Source: Candidatus Bathyarchaeota archaeon
GTDB taxonomy: Archaea; Thermoproteota; Bathyarchaeia; Bathyarchaeales; Bathycorpusculaceae
Length of the DNA: 64,000 nucleotides
Direction: 5' to 3'
Assembly (NCBI GenBank): GCA_026014725.1
Contig: JAOZHV010000059.1
Coordinates: forward strand, 186,001 to 250,000
Shown: positions 10,301-18,809 of the stretch, one piece after another
How the letters are laid out: each line of letters starts with the position of its first letter
Numbering within the stretch: position 1 is the first letter of the stretch
Notes under the pieces: generated by a model
What the model was told of the DNA's origin: nothing
Databases searched by the model: none
What the model saw: the letters and a program-made list of their open reading frames with translations, nothing else
Translations under genes and position numbers: made by a program

Positions 10301-12053
10301 TTGGCTGATTGGGCTTCGAGATGTCAATAACCATAATATCCCCTGCAGGGCCTATGAGGTAGAGAAAATTACCAGTGATAAAGGAAGACCACGCTCTTAT
10401 GAAACCTGACAGTTCGTAGGCCGAAATTATGCTTGTCCTCGTGGGATCGGAGACATTTATCGAGTAAAGTATTCCGTCGCAAGTTCCGTAAGCTACGCCG
10501 TCAGAGGCGGTAACCGAGCCTGGAACAAGGGTCTGATTAGCTCTTCCGAGCCCTCCTGTGAAATCATGCAGTGTTCCCAAGAATGCTGGTGCTGCTGGAT
10601 TTGTGACGTTAACCATCTCCCAATCGTATTCGGTGGTGACGTAGGCGATACCGTCGCAGATGTTCATTCGAGCAGTAGGCGAATATACGTCTACTGTAGA
10701 AAGGAGAGCCGGTGCCGATGGTGTGGAAATGTCAAAAATCATAATTGCGTTCGGACTGAGCAGATACGCAATGTTACCTTTGACCTCGATTCCTCGGTAA
10801 TTTTCTGCGAACCTTATAGGAGAATTGTAAGTGTACGATATTACACTTGGATAATAAGGGTTTGTTAGATTCACCACCTTGAGAGGGGCATCTCCTGCCG
10901 TGACACCAACCACGTAGCCATAATTTCCAGAGACTCCAATTTCGCCTGCATAACCAAACTCACTGAATAAACCGATCTGCATAACGCCACTTGGCAACCG
11001 TGAAATATCTATTATCCGGAGGCCGAGCGTTCTGTCGGCAAGGCAAACTGCGTTTCTAATCAAAGCTAAGTCTACCGCTTGTCCCATCCCCCTGCCTCCC
11101 TTCTCATGAGGGCCCTCGCCAAAGATTTGTGTTGGATTAGTTGTATTGGAAACATCAAGCACAGTCAGTCCAGCGAATTCATCAGCCACATAGGCTCTAT
11201 TGTCGCTGACGATAACTCTCATAGCCCAGCCCTCTGTTGGAGTCGACCCTAATGTGTATGGTTGAGCTGGGTTGGACACATCGGCGATATGAAGACCTGC
11301 CCAGCCGTCAGCGATAAATGCGGTGCTATCTAAAACAGCGATTCCATATGAATAGCCAGGTGTGTCCAATGAACTTATCTCGGATGGGTGTGTCGGAGCT
11401 GAAACGTCAGCGACGAGCAGTCCAGCCCCTCCAGCGGCAACATACACGTAATTGCCAGCCACAGCCACGTCGAAAGCATAATCGAGAATGTAGGCAGAGC
11501 CGACCTCACGTGGGTGAGTGGGGTCAGAAACATCTATTACTCGGAGCCCGCTTGGGCCATCAGCGAGATAGGCAAAACGTCCTGATACTGCCACTTTCTC
11601 GGCATAGCCAGTGGTGGTGCACTTGCTTATGATATTTGGATTGGTCGGGTGAGAGATGTCCACGAGGTACAATCCGCCCACACCATCAGCCACATACGCA
11701 ATGCCGTTTGAGATTGTTATTCCTTCCACATCAGATGCCAGAGGAGCAGTCATCGCTACTTCTGCAGGCTGCGAAGGATTTGAGAGGTCTATCACCACCA
11801 ATCGCAAACCGATTCCAACGTAGGCATAGTTGCCGTGGACCACTACTGACTGGGTTGGTCCGCCAATCTGACCTACTATCGAGAGGTTATTTGTAGAAGA
11901 TGAGAACGATGCTGAAGAGGGAAAAACCGCCCAGAGAGATTGCCTCGTAACAGTGTCCAGGAAAAAGGGAGATAACACCATGAGCACAATGAAGGCATAA
12001 GGTACACTTACTCGCTGAATTGTACTGAACGCCTTTTGTACGCGCGTTTTCAT
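7302..12053 (-). CDS. Giant surface protein: LVIVD propeller, beta-helix and membrane anchor
   Basis: About 1583 residues. The start is ATG at 12053 because GGGGTG precedes it and a signal peptide follows directly; the frame also opens 6 codons earlier. Parts in order: about 600 residues of LVIVD-type beta-propeller repeats (recurring YVAD/YVA...GLxVxDVSxPxxP); a NosD-like right-handed beta-helix rich in NVISGN and GNYIGTD turns; two copies of an InlB-like beta repeat (SGWYDEGSTVTL... and SDWYNQGSNASI..., each with GWTGA); a Pro/Thr stalk; and a C-terminal membrane helix followed by RRKK. It is probably displayed outside the cell for adhesion or polysaccharide binding. No catalytic motif is visible. 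Confidence 0.85.
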   Translation of the reverse strand: MKTRVQKAFSTIQRVSVPYAFIVLMVLSPFFLDTVTRQSLWAVFPSSASFSSSTNNLSIVGQIGGPTQSVVVHGNYAYVGIGLRLVVIDLSNPSQPAEVAMTAPLASDVEGITISNGIAYVADGVGGLYLVDISHPTNPNIISKCTTTGYAEKVAVSGRFAYLADGPSGLRVIDVSDPTHPREVGSAYILDYAFDVAVAGNYVYVAAGGAGLLVADVSAPTHPSEISSLDTPGYSYGIAVLDSTAFIADGWAGLHIADVSNPAQPYTLGSTPTEGWAMRVIVSDNRAYVADEFAGLTVLDVSNTTNPTQIFGEGPHEKGGRGMGQAVDLALIRNAVCLADRTLGLRIIDISRLPSGVMQIGLFSEFGYAGEIGVSGNYGYVVGVTAGDAPLKVVNLTNPYYPSVISYTYNSPIRFAENYRGIEVKGNIAYLLSPNAIMIFDISTPSAPALLSTVDVYSPTARMNICDGIAYVTTEYDWEMVNVTNPAAPAFLGTLHDFTGGLGRANQTLVPGSVTASDGVAYGTCDGILYSINVSDPTRTSIISAYELSGFIRAWSSFITGNFLYLIGPAGDIMVIDISKPNQPKEVSRLQIPGEGCGVAIYGTSLYIAAGGQGLQIIDITDPANPVLTESIALHGRALGVAVESGTVYVGCGEEGLFVVGAPNHAATGFSSGQFNANYNVAALQSFAEEPLTIVESQTGILAGGIAASSQTIATGGRTTWIVNSTADSSSPVTLRWALEHAQTGDKIVFDPAVFQPTNPATIMPKTAFPLISQGSIMISAVGAGVILNGTDMPSRSNGLVITSDHNVIMGLQVVDFPSVGIGIANGSYNVIGGNHTIGEGNVISGNVIAGISIVENIQALSTDIPFNNIRGVSDFNRILGNYIGTDFTGERTLGVQGIGIWLDKASHTTIGGMSPGYKNVIAGNVRAGISILWGHDNKVVGNYIGTDAAGEAVLGNRGTGITIEGGPRNAIRNNVISGNSAGITIGDAGAEGNVVAGNLIGTDVTGTKVLGNYDGIVVFESFNLIGGVSPSDRNVISGNTNDGISFVQWPIATGNIVIGNYIGSDITGTKVLQSSQKGIRLDFGSYHNFIGGIASGEGNLIVGGSVGVTITGFANYNSITGNYVGTGIDGNMMSQNYWGIAVKDSEHNFIQANMVSGSDSTGIQIFGVASYNWVRANNVSQSTFGISVSGNGNVITLNSFNNFINGYDGGQANQWNWAGRGNYWSDYMGTEMGDGVGGIPYSINPNGIDYYPLVKPNGGFVDVWLTLKTNVPNVPLSINGNQFNTDVHGNLLAKLSYFSNYNITLPQYVQISSNIRLKFESFNGGNQSSQSMRLYQNRTLQATYRTQFFVSILSTYDNTSRSGWYDEGSTVTLFQSIMQIDNNTRDVFAGWTGAGGDTASMTIRVNAPLNLTESWTRQYYLMVVSQFGTASGSDWYNQGSNASISIKETVVVVNSTLMMVFKGWTGAVNSSSTSVNVLMDAPKVVTTVWTATTLTPPPSPTPTSTLAPTLSPTPTAPSTANPTPTPTAPINSPTTGMTTPTSTIGTTSSAGNGSHEYAFYIIGGVVVVIVVMALLTILRRKK

Positions 12054-12107
12054 GCACCCCGAACTGTTCAAGAAGGTAGGTGTTATGTCTGCTATTACAA
12101 GGAGCGT

Positions 12108-12117
12108 TATTTATAAT
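12108..12117 (-). promoter_or_regulatory. TATA box of the surface-protein gene
   Basis: Minus-strand ATTATAAATA about 55 bases upstream of the chosen ATG at 12053. This predicts a leader of about 28 nt, enough for the GGGGTG ribosome binding site. Confidence 0.6.
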
Positions 12118-12303
12118 TTACCTGCAAGATGACTTGAGAATGTGAGATTTGGGTTTTTGGTTTGCTGGCAATTATGATGAAGAGACTGATTGATCATATA
12201 AATGACTAAGTAGAATGCCTGAGAAAAAACCTAACTTAAAGCATCGTTATGATTGAACCTAGCAATATCACCAAAATAGACCCATAACACGCAATATGCA
12301 TTG

Positions 12304-12626
12304 CTACCTCAGGATGCTGCCTATCCATGATAAATAACTCTCAGAACCTTCCACTATTGGGAGTGCAAGGATTTCAGGCACTTCATAACTGTGCAGGCTC
12401 TTAACACGGTCAGCTAATTCCAAAAACAAGTCCGCACGCGATTTCATAATTACCAAACATTCCTCTGCTTGGTCGATTTTGCCTTGCCAGTGAAAAAACG
12501 AAGTTACTGGAGAGATTATGTTTGCGCATGCAATCAGTTTGTCTTTTAGTAGCGCTTGAGAGATTTTTTCGGCTTCTGCCCTGTTTGCGGTTGTAACTAA
12601 AACAATAACGAAATTAGTACTCATGG
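12304..12626 (-). CDS. cutA: CutA-like divalent cation tolerance protein
   Basis: About 106 residues from ATG at 12626 (MSTNFVIVLVTT), the normal CutA length; an upstream ATG would add 18 residues not typical of the family. Characteristic features are the N-terminal strand with VTTANRAEAEKI, the ACANII segment, FHWQGKI, and SYEVPEILALPI near the end. CutA proteins are small cytoplasmic trimers bound to metal tolerance, with an uncertain molecular role. Confidence 0.9.
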
Positions 12627-12741
12627 TCGTTTCACAATTTAATGTTGGTTTGTGGGAAATAAAACCTTGCCATGCCACAGGGAAGCGTTAATACATTTAA
12701 ATTCCCATGTACAAGTATAAAGTATTGTTGAGGTGGCACTT

Positions 12742-13242
12742 TTGAAAGAGGAACAATTCAAGATTCTCAAAACTATGAGTGAAGCAAAAAATCGTATGGA
12801 CCTAAACATGTTTGCGCAAGCCGTAAACTTAAGTCCTGACCAAGCGATGGCTGAAATTCAGGAACTTGCAAAAGAGGGCTTTTTACGCAAGGTCGGTAAA
12901 GGGTATAGCTTGACAGTGAAAGGCAAGAGTTTCCTTAAAGTTTTTCAGATTGTTTCAAGTGAAATGAGCTTTCAATTCTACGAGCGCATGGATAAGCCAC
13001 TAGGGTTAACTGCCAAGTCAATAGAAGAGTTCTACAAGGCAATCAAGCAAGTGTGCACTGATTCGCTGGAGTTCCACCTGTGCAGAGGCGACTTTGAAAG
13101 GTGGCTGAGCGATGTTTGCGGGGACAAGAAATTAGCCCAAGAAATCGCAGCGCTAAAGACTGATGAGTTGAAGGGTGAAGAACTAAGAACAGCCTTGCTA
13201 AAAACCATCGACGCAAAATACGCCATCGAAGAATTCCTCTAG
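12742..13242 (+). CDS. Winged-helix protein (DUF5752-like C-terminal domain)
   Basis: About 166 residues. Start taken as TTG at 12742 because GAGGTG at 12730-12735 is a well-spaced ribosome binding site; the GTG at 12733 lies inside that site. Residues 1-65 form a winged helix (three helices, then KVGKGYSLTVKGK). The rest has the pattern SIEEFYKAIK...SLEFHLCRGDFERWLSDVCGD, resembling DUF5752, found in archaeal regulator-like proteins. ATTTAAAT about 35 bases upstream is a plausible TATA box. Its stop overlaps trmO convergently by 4 bases. Function unknown. Confidence 0.7.
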   Translation: MKEEQFKILKTMSEAKNRMDLNMFAQAVNLSPDQAMAEIQELAKEGFLRKVGKGYSLTVKGKSFLKVFQIVSSEMSFQFYERMDKPLGLTAKSIEEFYKAIKQVCTDSLEFHLCRGDFERWLSDVCGDKKLAQEIAALKTDELKGEELRTALLKTIDAKYAIEEFL

Positions 13243-13706
13243 GCTTTTTTCCGCTCTGACTCTAGTTTTTTCCACCAATCGGGAACTTTCGCATCAGCAG
13301 CAATATCCCACATATCAAACGGCTTAACATCCAACACTGGAGTATCATCGTAAGCATCTAAACCCTTAACCGTCAAAACGTTACCTTCCACTTTCAAAAG
13401 TTCAACCAACGTCAAGGCAATAGGGTTTGGTCTGAGCATGGTTCGGGTGGCGAAAACTCCAAGCAACGGCAAGTCCATTCTGCCTCTGAGGTGAACCTTT
13501 AGGGTTTTTCTTTGCTCGCTTGAGAGTTGGTTTAGCCAAAACAGCACAAACAAATGTGAAAAACCATCAATACTCTCTAAACCATCAACCAACTCACTGT
13601 TAAGGATAATCTGTGAGATGGCGGTTTTATCTTTAATTTCATCGCCAACAGCGCTGGTTTTGACATAACCAATCGGTTGCAAAACAACTTTTTCTCCAAT
13701 AGCCAT
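13239..13706 (-). CDS. trmO: tRNA (t6A37) methyltransferase TrmO
   Basis: A 155-residue single-domain TrmO (YaeB/UPF0066), which uses SAM to methylate N6-threonylcarbamoyladenosine at position 37 of some tRNAs. Motifs: IGYVKTS at the N-terminus, GLESIDGFSHLFVLFWL, LGVFATRTMLRPNPIALT (the signature) and LDAYDDTPVLDVKP. Convergent with the winged-helix gene. Confidence 0.93.
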   Translation of the reverse strand: MAIGEKVVLQPIGYVKTSAVGDEIKDKTAISQIILNSELVDGLESIDGFSHLFVLFWLNQLSSEQRKTLKVHLRGRMDLPLLGVFATRTMLRPNPIALTLVELLKVEGNVLTVKGLDAYDDTPVLDVKPFDMWDIAADAKVPDWWKKLESERKKA

Positions 13707-13899
13707 GTGTTTTCACCAAACTTTTGATTGAATAAACCAAACATATAAGCCTTCAATCTATCGCTCAGAAAAAACTATACCCACCTTATTTATACTCCCA
13801 CAGTTGCCCGTAATTGAGCTTTGCCTGCATCAAGCCACAACAACAAAAACCGCAATCTCTATATTACTCCATGAAAACTTTCTCAAAACAGCCACTTGC

Positions 13900-13977
13900 G
13901 GGCCCGTAGCTCAGTCAGGCCAGAGCGGCGGACTCTTAATCCGTAGGTCGCGGGTTCAATTCCCGTCGGGCCCGCCA
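13900..13977 (+). tRNA. tRNA-Lys (CUU)
   Basis: Acceptor stem GGGCCCG (13900-13906) pairs with CGGGCCC (13967-13973); discriminator G and an encoded CCA follow at 13975-13977. The anticodon loop CTCTTAA gives anticodon CTT at 13935-13937. T arm GCGGG-TTCAATT-CCCGT. No intron. Confidence 0.97.
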
Positions 13978-13983
13978 AACAAC

Positions 13984-14538
13984 TTAGATTTTAGTTGCGA
14001 GTCCCTCTGCCCACTTTTGTATTGCTTGAACGTCTCTTGTGTCATAAACGTCTGGTTCAGTTTCTTTGTAGTTTGCGGCAAGTTTGGGGCGTTCATTCTC
14101 CATGCCCTTTTTCATAATCCAACTCATCGTGTTAAAATTGTATATTGCCCCAAAAAAGCCCAATGCAACTGGTTTAAGGTTGTACTTGGCTACTTTTTCG
14201 TCAAGGTATTTTGTTTTTGCGTTTGTTGCTATTTCAGGTTTATCAGGGTTCATCTTTTCAGCGGCAGAACCGCAATTGACAAACAACGCCACCTTCTTTG
14301 TGCTTAGCTCTTTTTGGAACTTTTTAAGAAAATCCTCTGGCTCTCCAGTCCAGCGTCCAACCTGAATGCCGCTGCCCACAATAATCAGGTCATACTCGGC
14401 GATGGATTTGATTTTTTCTTTTTTCGCATTCACAACCTTGGCTTCTACGCCTTGCTTTTGAAGTGTTTGGGCGATGTCTTGGGCGGTTACCGCGGCTGTT
14501 CCTGTTCTTGTTCCGTATACAATCAAAGCTTTTGACAT
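13984..14538 (-). CDS. Flavodoxin-domain protein (flavodoxin_5 / HemG-like)
   Basis: 184 residues, cytoplasmic. N-terminal FMN phosphate loop in IVYGTRTGTAA, then IIVGSGIQVGRWTGEP and LFVNCGSAAE, matching the flavodoxin_5 family that includes bacterial HemG protoporphyrinogen oxidase. No other haem genes are visible, so a haem role is not supported; general low-potential electron transfer is more likely. It ends 7 bases from tRNA-Lys and is convergent with it. Confidence 0.8.
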   Translation of the reverse strand: MSKALIVYGTRTGTAAVTAQDIAQTLQKQGVEAKVVNAKKEKIKSIAEYDLIIVGSGIQVGRWTGEPEDFLKKFQKELSTKKVALFVNCGSAAEKMNPDKPEIATNAKTKYLDEKVAKYNLKPVALGFFGAIYNFNTMSWIMKKGMENERPKLAANYKETEPDVYDTRDVQAIQKWAEGLATKI

Positions 14539-14683
14539 GAAATATCCCTTTTTTAGTATAGTTCAGAGGTGTCTAATGTATTTTGGCATGCTTGATTTAT
14601 ACGCGCCTGAGCAGTGCATACTTGCCAGCGTCTCGACCAAGAGTACAATTTTTTAAGAAGAAAGAAATAGTTATTGAGTTAAG

Positions 14684-15607
14684 ATGAAAGCAAAAATCTT
14701 TCTGCTACTTGCAATGGTAGCATTGTCTTTTCAAATCTTTGTAGCGCCCGCCCAAGCTCAAGATTGGCTGAGCATCCAAAATGAATACTTCATAGTCAAA
14801 TACCATTCTGGCTATGAAGCAGACGCTAATGTCACGCTAAATACAGCCATGATTGTTCGCAATATCACTCTTGAAAAATACCCTCATGTGCTTAGCTCAA
14901 AAGTCGTGATAGAAATATACGCTAACCCGCAAGAACTAGGATACCCCACAGCAGTTGCAGTGGTAGACGCACATAATGCGACCATTAAAATCTTACGACC
15001 ATCTTGGGAAGGAAGCTGGGGTGGTTATGAACAACTCGATAACCCTTTTAGAAGGGTGTTAAATCATGAATACGTGCATGTCCCATTTTACATAGACCTC
15101 TACTCAAAGCCTACAGGATACGATAATCCGCCCTCTTGGTTCAGCCAAGGAATCGCTGAATACATAAGTCAAAATTACCTCCCCATCTATGAATATAGGG
15201 TTCGAGAGGCTGTAAAGAACAACAAATTCACCATAGAAGAACCCTACTCATGGGGGCTCTACATTCTTGAATTCATGTACCACGAATATGAGCAAGAAAA
15301 AATCGTCAAACTAATCAAAAGCAACGCATTAACCTTCGACGACGCGCTAACCAGAGAATTAAATGAAACAACATCAGAATTTGAAAATAAATGGAAAACA
15401 TATTTAATGGAAAAATTCCAAGTTTCGCCAACGCCAAGCTCTACACCAATAATACCAGAAGCGCCACCATTTGTTGCCGTTGCAATATTAGCTACTCTAA
15501 CTTGCATTATTGCATTGATGCGGGCTAACCGAAAATATCGTAAAAATTTTTTTCCAGCGCAACTTAACGCTTTCATAGCGCTGATGATGATTCTCCAAAT
15601 GTCTTGA
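14684..15607 (+). CDS. Secreted peptidase MA-like metallohydrolase with C-terminal anchor
   Basis: 307 residues. A signal peptide covers residues 1-25. The zinc-protease motif HEYVH lies about residue 128, and PSWFSQGIAEY about 30 residues later supplies the third ligand Glu, as in gluzincins of the peptidase MA family. A Pro/Ser/Thr linker near residue 250 leads to a membrane helix (FVAVAILATLTCIIALM). Probably a membrane-held extracellular protease; substrate unknown. Confidence 0.78.
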   Translation: MKAKIFLLLAMVALSFQIFVAPAQAQDWLSIQNEYFIVKYHSGYEADANVTLNTAMIVRNITLEKYPHVLSSKVVIEIYANPQELGYPTAVAVVDAHNATIKILRPSWEGSWGGYEQLDNPFRRVLNHEYVHVPFYIDLYSKPTGYDNPPSWFSQGIAEYISQNYLPIYEYRVREAVKNNKFTIEEPYSWGLYILEFMYHEYEQEKIVKLIKSNALTFDDALTRELNETTSEFENKWKTYLMEKFQVSPTPSSTPIIPEAPPFVAVAILATLTCIIALMRANRKYRKNFFPAQLNAFIALMMILQMS

Positions 15608-15705
15608 GTAACAGGTTTAAATGCCGCATTTGATTCACAAAAGTCTGTGCTTATGTAAAAGTTAAAAAAGACAAACAGCGAATTATAAGATGGGGAGGCA
15701 GTGCG

Positions 15706-16083
15706 TTGAGCGAGCGCAAAGAACTGCTGAATATGCTCAGAGTCATGTGGAGGAAAGGCGACTCGCCTCTTCGACGGATTTATTCCTCTTGGGAAGAATT
15801 GGAAAGCAACACAGAAATAATGCTATATAAAAACGAGCCAAAAGAGGTGTCAGCCCGTAAGTCTTGCCCTTACTGCGGTGCACTGCAGAAAATTGTAAAA
15901 CCAATTGACGAGCTGTTTCCATACGGCGATTGTGAATCATGCAAACAGACATTTCATATCAACAATAATTTAAGCGTCAGAAAATTAACCGAGGAAGAGA
16001 AAGAAAACATGCCTGCTGAATGGGTGCGGATACTGGAAGACCTAAAAAACAAGAAGTTAGCGATAGTGTTCAAGTTAGACTAA
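15706..16083 (+). CDS. Small zinc-ribbon protein of unknown function
   Basis: 125 residues from TTG at 15706, chosen because GGGGAGG lies about 7 bases upstream. One zinc ribbon is visible: CPYCGA near residue 50 and CESCKQTF near residue 75. The rest is charged with no membrane segment or signal. Not recognised; could be a nucleic-acid or protein-binding accessory factor. Confidence 0.6.
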   Translation: MSERKELLNMLRVMWRKGDSPLRRIYSSWEELESNTEIMLYKNEPKEVSARKSCPYCGALQKIVKPIDELFPYGDCESCKQTFHINNNLSVRKLTEEEKENMPAEWVRILEDLKNKKLAIVFKLD

Positions 16084-16239
16084 CACTTGAGCTTCTCTCT
16101 AAACAGCACTAAAAAGCGATTTTAAACCCCTACTTAGGAAAACACCCTACAGACATAGTCTTTTAAATGATATGCGAGGTTCCGCCAACTAACAAAAATA
16201 TTATTATCAAAAAGCAGCAAGTACTTAGCGAGTGCTAAA

Positions 16240-17102
16240 ATGAAGAGAAAAACGGTCGCGCTGGCAGTTGTCTTTGCGTTATATGCCTCATTAGTGTTCG
16301 GAGTGCAGACAAATGACGCGGTGAGAGCAAATCCTATCAACACACACCTGATACCTAGCATAGAGATTGGTTTTCCTGATACTTCAATCGGCGGCTACGT
16401 CAACAGTACCGTCGGATTCAGAATCTACGTCTATATGCCCATCGAATCTCCAGCACTCAACAGTATAACCTACATCCTAGACGGAGGGTCATCGACTAAC
16501 ATTCAAGACTTAAAAGTCACCAAAAATCACGATGATGGCGCTGGGATTGATTACAAAACGTACACAGCGCACATCACCTTAACAGGCTTATCTGAAGATA
16601 CCCATTCACTGGTAGCTTACGCTGGAAACATGTCTGATTCTAGAGACTTCACTGTAAACTCTTTTTACCATGTTACAGCACTTTATGTCGTTTCACCAAA
16701 TAACCAAATATACTCCACGACCGTGCCATTGACATTTACTTTTACTGGGGAAATAAAGAATGCTCATTACTACTTGTATAATGGTAAGAAAATAGTTTCT
16801 GAAAACCTCTCAGCGGAAACATAACCTTAGACAACCTTCCAGATGGAAGTTACACCATGTACCTGTTTGTGACAACACAGTATGGACAGGATTCAAAACA
16901 AGTGCATTTCTATATAATTAGTAACTATACGCTCACAATCGTTGCAATTGTACTAGCATTACTTGCCATTTCGATTTGCGTGTTGGTTTACTTTAAAAAG
17001 TTTAGACCGAAAAGTGTTGTAACAAACGCCACAACCAGCCTGCAACGCACCTCAAACGCTGACACAAAAAAGCAGCTCGCCGCTAAACCCACTGGTAGAT
17101 GA
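16240..17102 (+). pseudogene. Secreted membrane-anchored beta-sandwich protein, frameshifted
   Basis: Two frames make one protein. The first (16240-16824, 194 residues) has a signal peptide and Ig-like strands and ends ...NLSAET. The second resumes at once as NITLDNLPDGSYTMYLFVTT, then a membrane helix (TLTIVAIVLALLAISICVLVYF) and a basic tail, ending at 17102. One extra A in the AAA at 16817-16819 would restore the frame through NLSAENITLDNLPDG. The gene is either broken or a homopolymer consensus error. The last 25 codons lie in the 115-bp repeat shared with 29 kb. Function unknown. Confidence 0.7.
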
Positions 17103-17141
17103 TGAATAAGGGCGACACTCTCTTCTTCTACTACTAGAAAA
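17027..17141 (+). repeat. 115-bp inverted repeat, copy 1
   Basis: Matches the reverse complement of 29046-29160 at 114 of 115 positions (one G/A difference). Copy 1 covers the last 25 codons of the secreted-protein gene plus 39 bases beyond its stop, and ends about 130 bases before the S19e start. Copy 2 begins 7 bases after tRNA-Pro. Confidence 0.95.
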
Positions 17142-17273
17142 AACAAAAAACTGTGGCAAACAGGAGCGCTTTAGGCTAAGGCGACCACTAATGTTTGCTT
17201 TTGACGCCAGAGACATATTTATATTAGGCTTCATTGTTTTACTGCAAGGAAAAACTAAAGGGATAGAGACTCT

Positions 17274-17738
17274 TTGACTACTCCTCACGACGTTCCAGCA
17301 TCAAAATTCATCGACCGCTTATCACGGTACATTAGGGAAAACATTGACGAAGTTCAACCGCCTACATGGGCAACCTTCGTCAAAACAGGCACACATGTCG
17401 AGAAACAACCCCAAAACCCTAACTGGTGGTACACCAGAAGCGCAAGCATACTCCGCAAAGTCTACGTTCACGGGCCAATCGGACTGGAGAATTTGCGCTC
17501 TGACTACGGCGGAAGAAAAAACAATGGTGTTAAAAAGAATCACGTCACCAAAGCAGGCGGAAGCAGCATCCGCAAAATCCTCCAGCAACTTGAAAGTGCT
17601 GGTTTAATCCAGACTGTCAGGCCCAAAGGCAGGGTTATGACTCCTAAGGGTCGAAAGCTTATGCAGGAAGTTGCTGGCGACTTAGCAAAAGAAATGGTTA
17701 AAACTGCCCCTGAACTCAAGAAGTATCAAGGCGAATAA
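17274..17738 (+). CDS. rps19e: Ribosomal protein S19e
   Basis: Small-subunit ribosomal protein of archaea and eukaryotes, 154 residues. Typical segments: VPASKFIDRLSRYI, PPTWATFVKTGTH, WWYTRSASILRKVY, GPIGLENLRSDYGGRKNNG and the C-terminal winged helix ending GLIQTVRPKGRVMTPKGRKL. Start is TTG at 17274. First gene of an S19e-PDCD5-L39e-L31e cluster. Confidence 0.97.
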   Translation: MTTPHDVPASKFIDRLSRYIRENIDEVQPPTWATFVKTGTHVEKQPQNPNWWYTRSASILRKVYVHGPIGLENLRSDYGGRKNNGVKKNHVTKAGGSSIRKILQQLESAGLIQTVRPKGRVMTPKGRKLMQEVAGDLAKEMVKTAPELKKYQGE

Positions 17739-17742
17739 CGCG

Positions 17743-18072
17743 ATGTCGGATGATGAGCTTGAGCAAATTCGTAAACGAAAACTTTTGTCGATGCAAAATC
17801 GCCTAAGCGAGGAGCAACGGCAAGCTCAAGTTGAACAACAAATAGAACAGCAAAAACAGGCGCTCTTAGCAAAGATATTGTCGCCTGAAGCTCGGCAAAG
17901 ACTAAATAACCTTAAAATGGTTAAACGTGAGTTCGCTGAGCAAATCGAGTTGCAACTCATCGAGATGGCGCAATCTGGAAGGTTGCCGATGCCGCTGTCG
18001 GATGTGCAGCTCAAACAAATCCTAATTCAGCTTCAATCAAGGAAGCGAGAAACAACAATCAGAAGGATATAA
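17743..18072 (+). CDS. DNA-binding protein of the PDCD5 family
   Basis: 109 residues, all helical, basic C-terminus. The N-terminal DDELEQIRKRKLLSMQ and the core ILSPEARQRLNNLKMVK are family hallmarks. Archaeal members bind DNA or RNA in vitro and usually sit between S19e and L39e, exactly as here, 4 bases after S19e. Role probably ribosome- or chromatin-related. Confidence 0.94.
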   Translation: MSDDELEQIRKRKLLSMQNRLSEEQRQAQVEQQIEQQKQALLAKILSPEARQRLNNLKMVKREFAEQIELQLIEMAQSGRLPMPLSDVQLKQILIQLQSRKRETTIRRI

Positions 18073-18074
18073 AC

Positions 18075-18233
18075 ATGGCACGAGTAAAACCAACCGCAAA
18101 GAAACTCAGGTTAGCTAAAGCTGGCAGAGAATCACAGTCTGTTCCAACATGGGTTATTGCCAGAACTGACGGTAAAGTTAGAAGCAATCCTAAACAGCGC
18201 CGCAACTGGAGAAGCAGAAAAATAAAAGCATAG
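18075..18233 (+). CDS. rpl39e: Ribosomal protein L39e
   Basis: A 52-residue highly basic protein from ATG at 18075: MARVKPTAKKLRLAKAGRES, then SVPTWVIARTDGKV and a final RRNWRSRKIKA. Length and the VPTWVIARTxGKV...RRNWRRxKI pattern fit L39e, a component of the large-subunit exit tunnel. It starts 2 bases after the PDCD5 stop. Confidence 0.96.
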   Translation: MARVKPTAKKLRLAKAGRESQSVPTWVIARTDGKVRSNPKQRRNWRSRKIKA

Positions 18234-18248
18234 GAGAACCAGAAAACC

Positions 18249-18749
18249 ATGGCTAAAGAAACTAAACAAGAAGAGCAAATACCTGAAGATGAAGAATTAG
18301 AAGAATTAGCAGACTTACCTGACGAAGAAGCAGAATTGGAAGAAACTGCTGAACAAGAGCAGGCTCCAGTTGAAGAGCAACCAGTAGCCGAAGAGGAAGA
18401 AGCGGCAGAAGAAGAGAAAGGAAAGCCTGCGAAAAAGAAAAAAGAAGAAGAAATCGTAGAGGAAAGATTCTACACAATACCGCTACAAAGGGCATTGGTG
18501 CGTCCACCCAAAAAACGTGCTCCACGTGCAGTACAACTGATTAAAGCATTCATAAACAGACACATGAAGGTTGAAACACAGGTTTCCGAAGAAGAGGAAG
18601 AAGAAGAGCTATCCCGACTGATTATAAGCGAAGAAGTTAACGAGAAAATTTGGGGAAAAGGCATAGAGAAACCTCCACGCAGAATTAAAGTGCGCGCAAC
18701 CAAAGATAAAGACGGCAACGTAACAGTCTACTTAGCCGAAAACCAGTAA
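18249..18749 (+). CDS. rpl31e: Ribosomal protein L31e with long acidic N-terminal extension
   Basis: 166 residues; archaeal L31e is normally about 90. The L31e domain starts near residue 75 (ERFYTIPLQRAL, then RAPRAVQLIKAFINRHMK and IWGKGIEKPPRRIKVRATKD). The first 72 residues are mostly Glu, Pro and Ala, then a KPAKKKKEEE hinge. ATG at 18249 has GGAGA upstream and no later ATG precedes the domain, so the extension is probably translated. eIF6 often follows L31e in archaea but does not here. Confidence 0.93.
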   Translation: MAKETKQEEQIPEDEELEELADLPDEEAELEETAEQEQAPVEEQPVAEEEEAAEEEKGKPAKKKKEEEIVEERFYTIPLQRALVRPPKKRAPRAVQLIKAFINRHMKVETQVSEEEEEEELSRLIISEEVNEKIWGKGIEKPPRRIKVRATKDKDGNVTVYLAENQ

Positions 18750-18809
18750 ACCTTTACAACTCTCTATCCTTCACATCTTCATTTTTTTTAAATACTATCT
18801 CTAACAGTT

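Noticed and set aside
12174-12221. C/D-box-like RNA (ATGATGA, two CTGA boxes)
   Set aside because: Only 5 bases lie between the C box and first CTGA, too few for a guide; no clear C' box.
12710-12715. Single TGTACA near the winged-helix promoter
   Set aside because: One copy only; the hexamer occurs by chance elsewhere (for example inside trpG, near 20428 and 24862).
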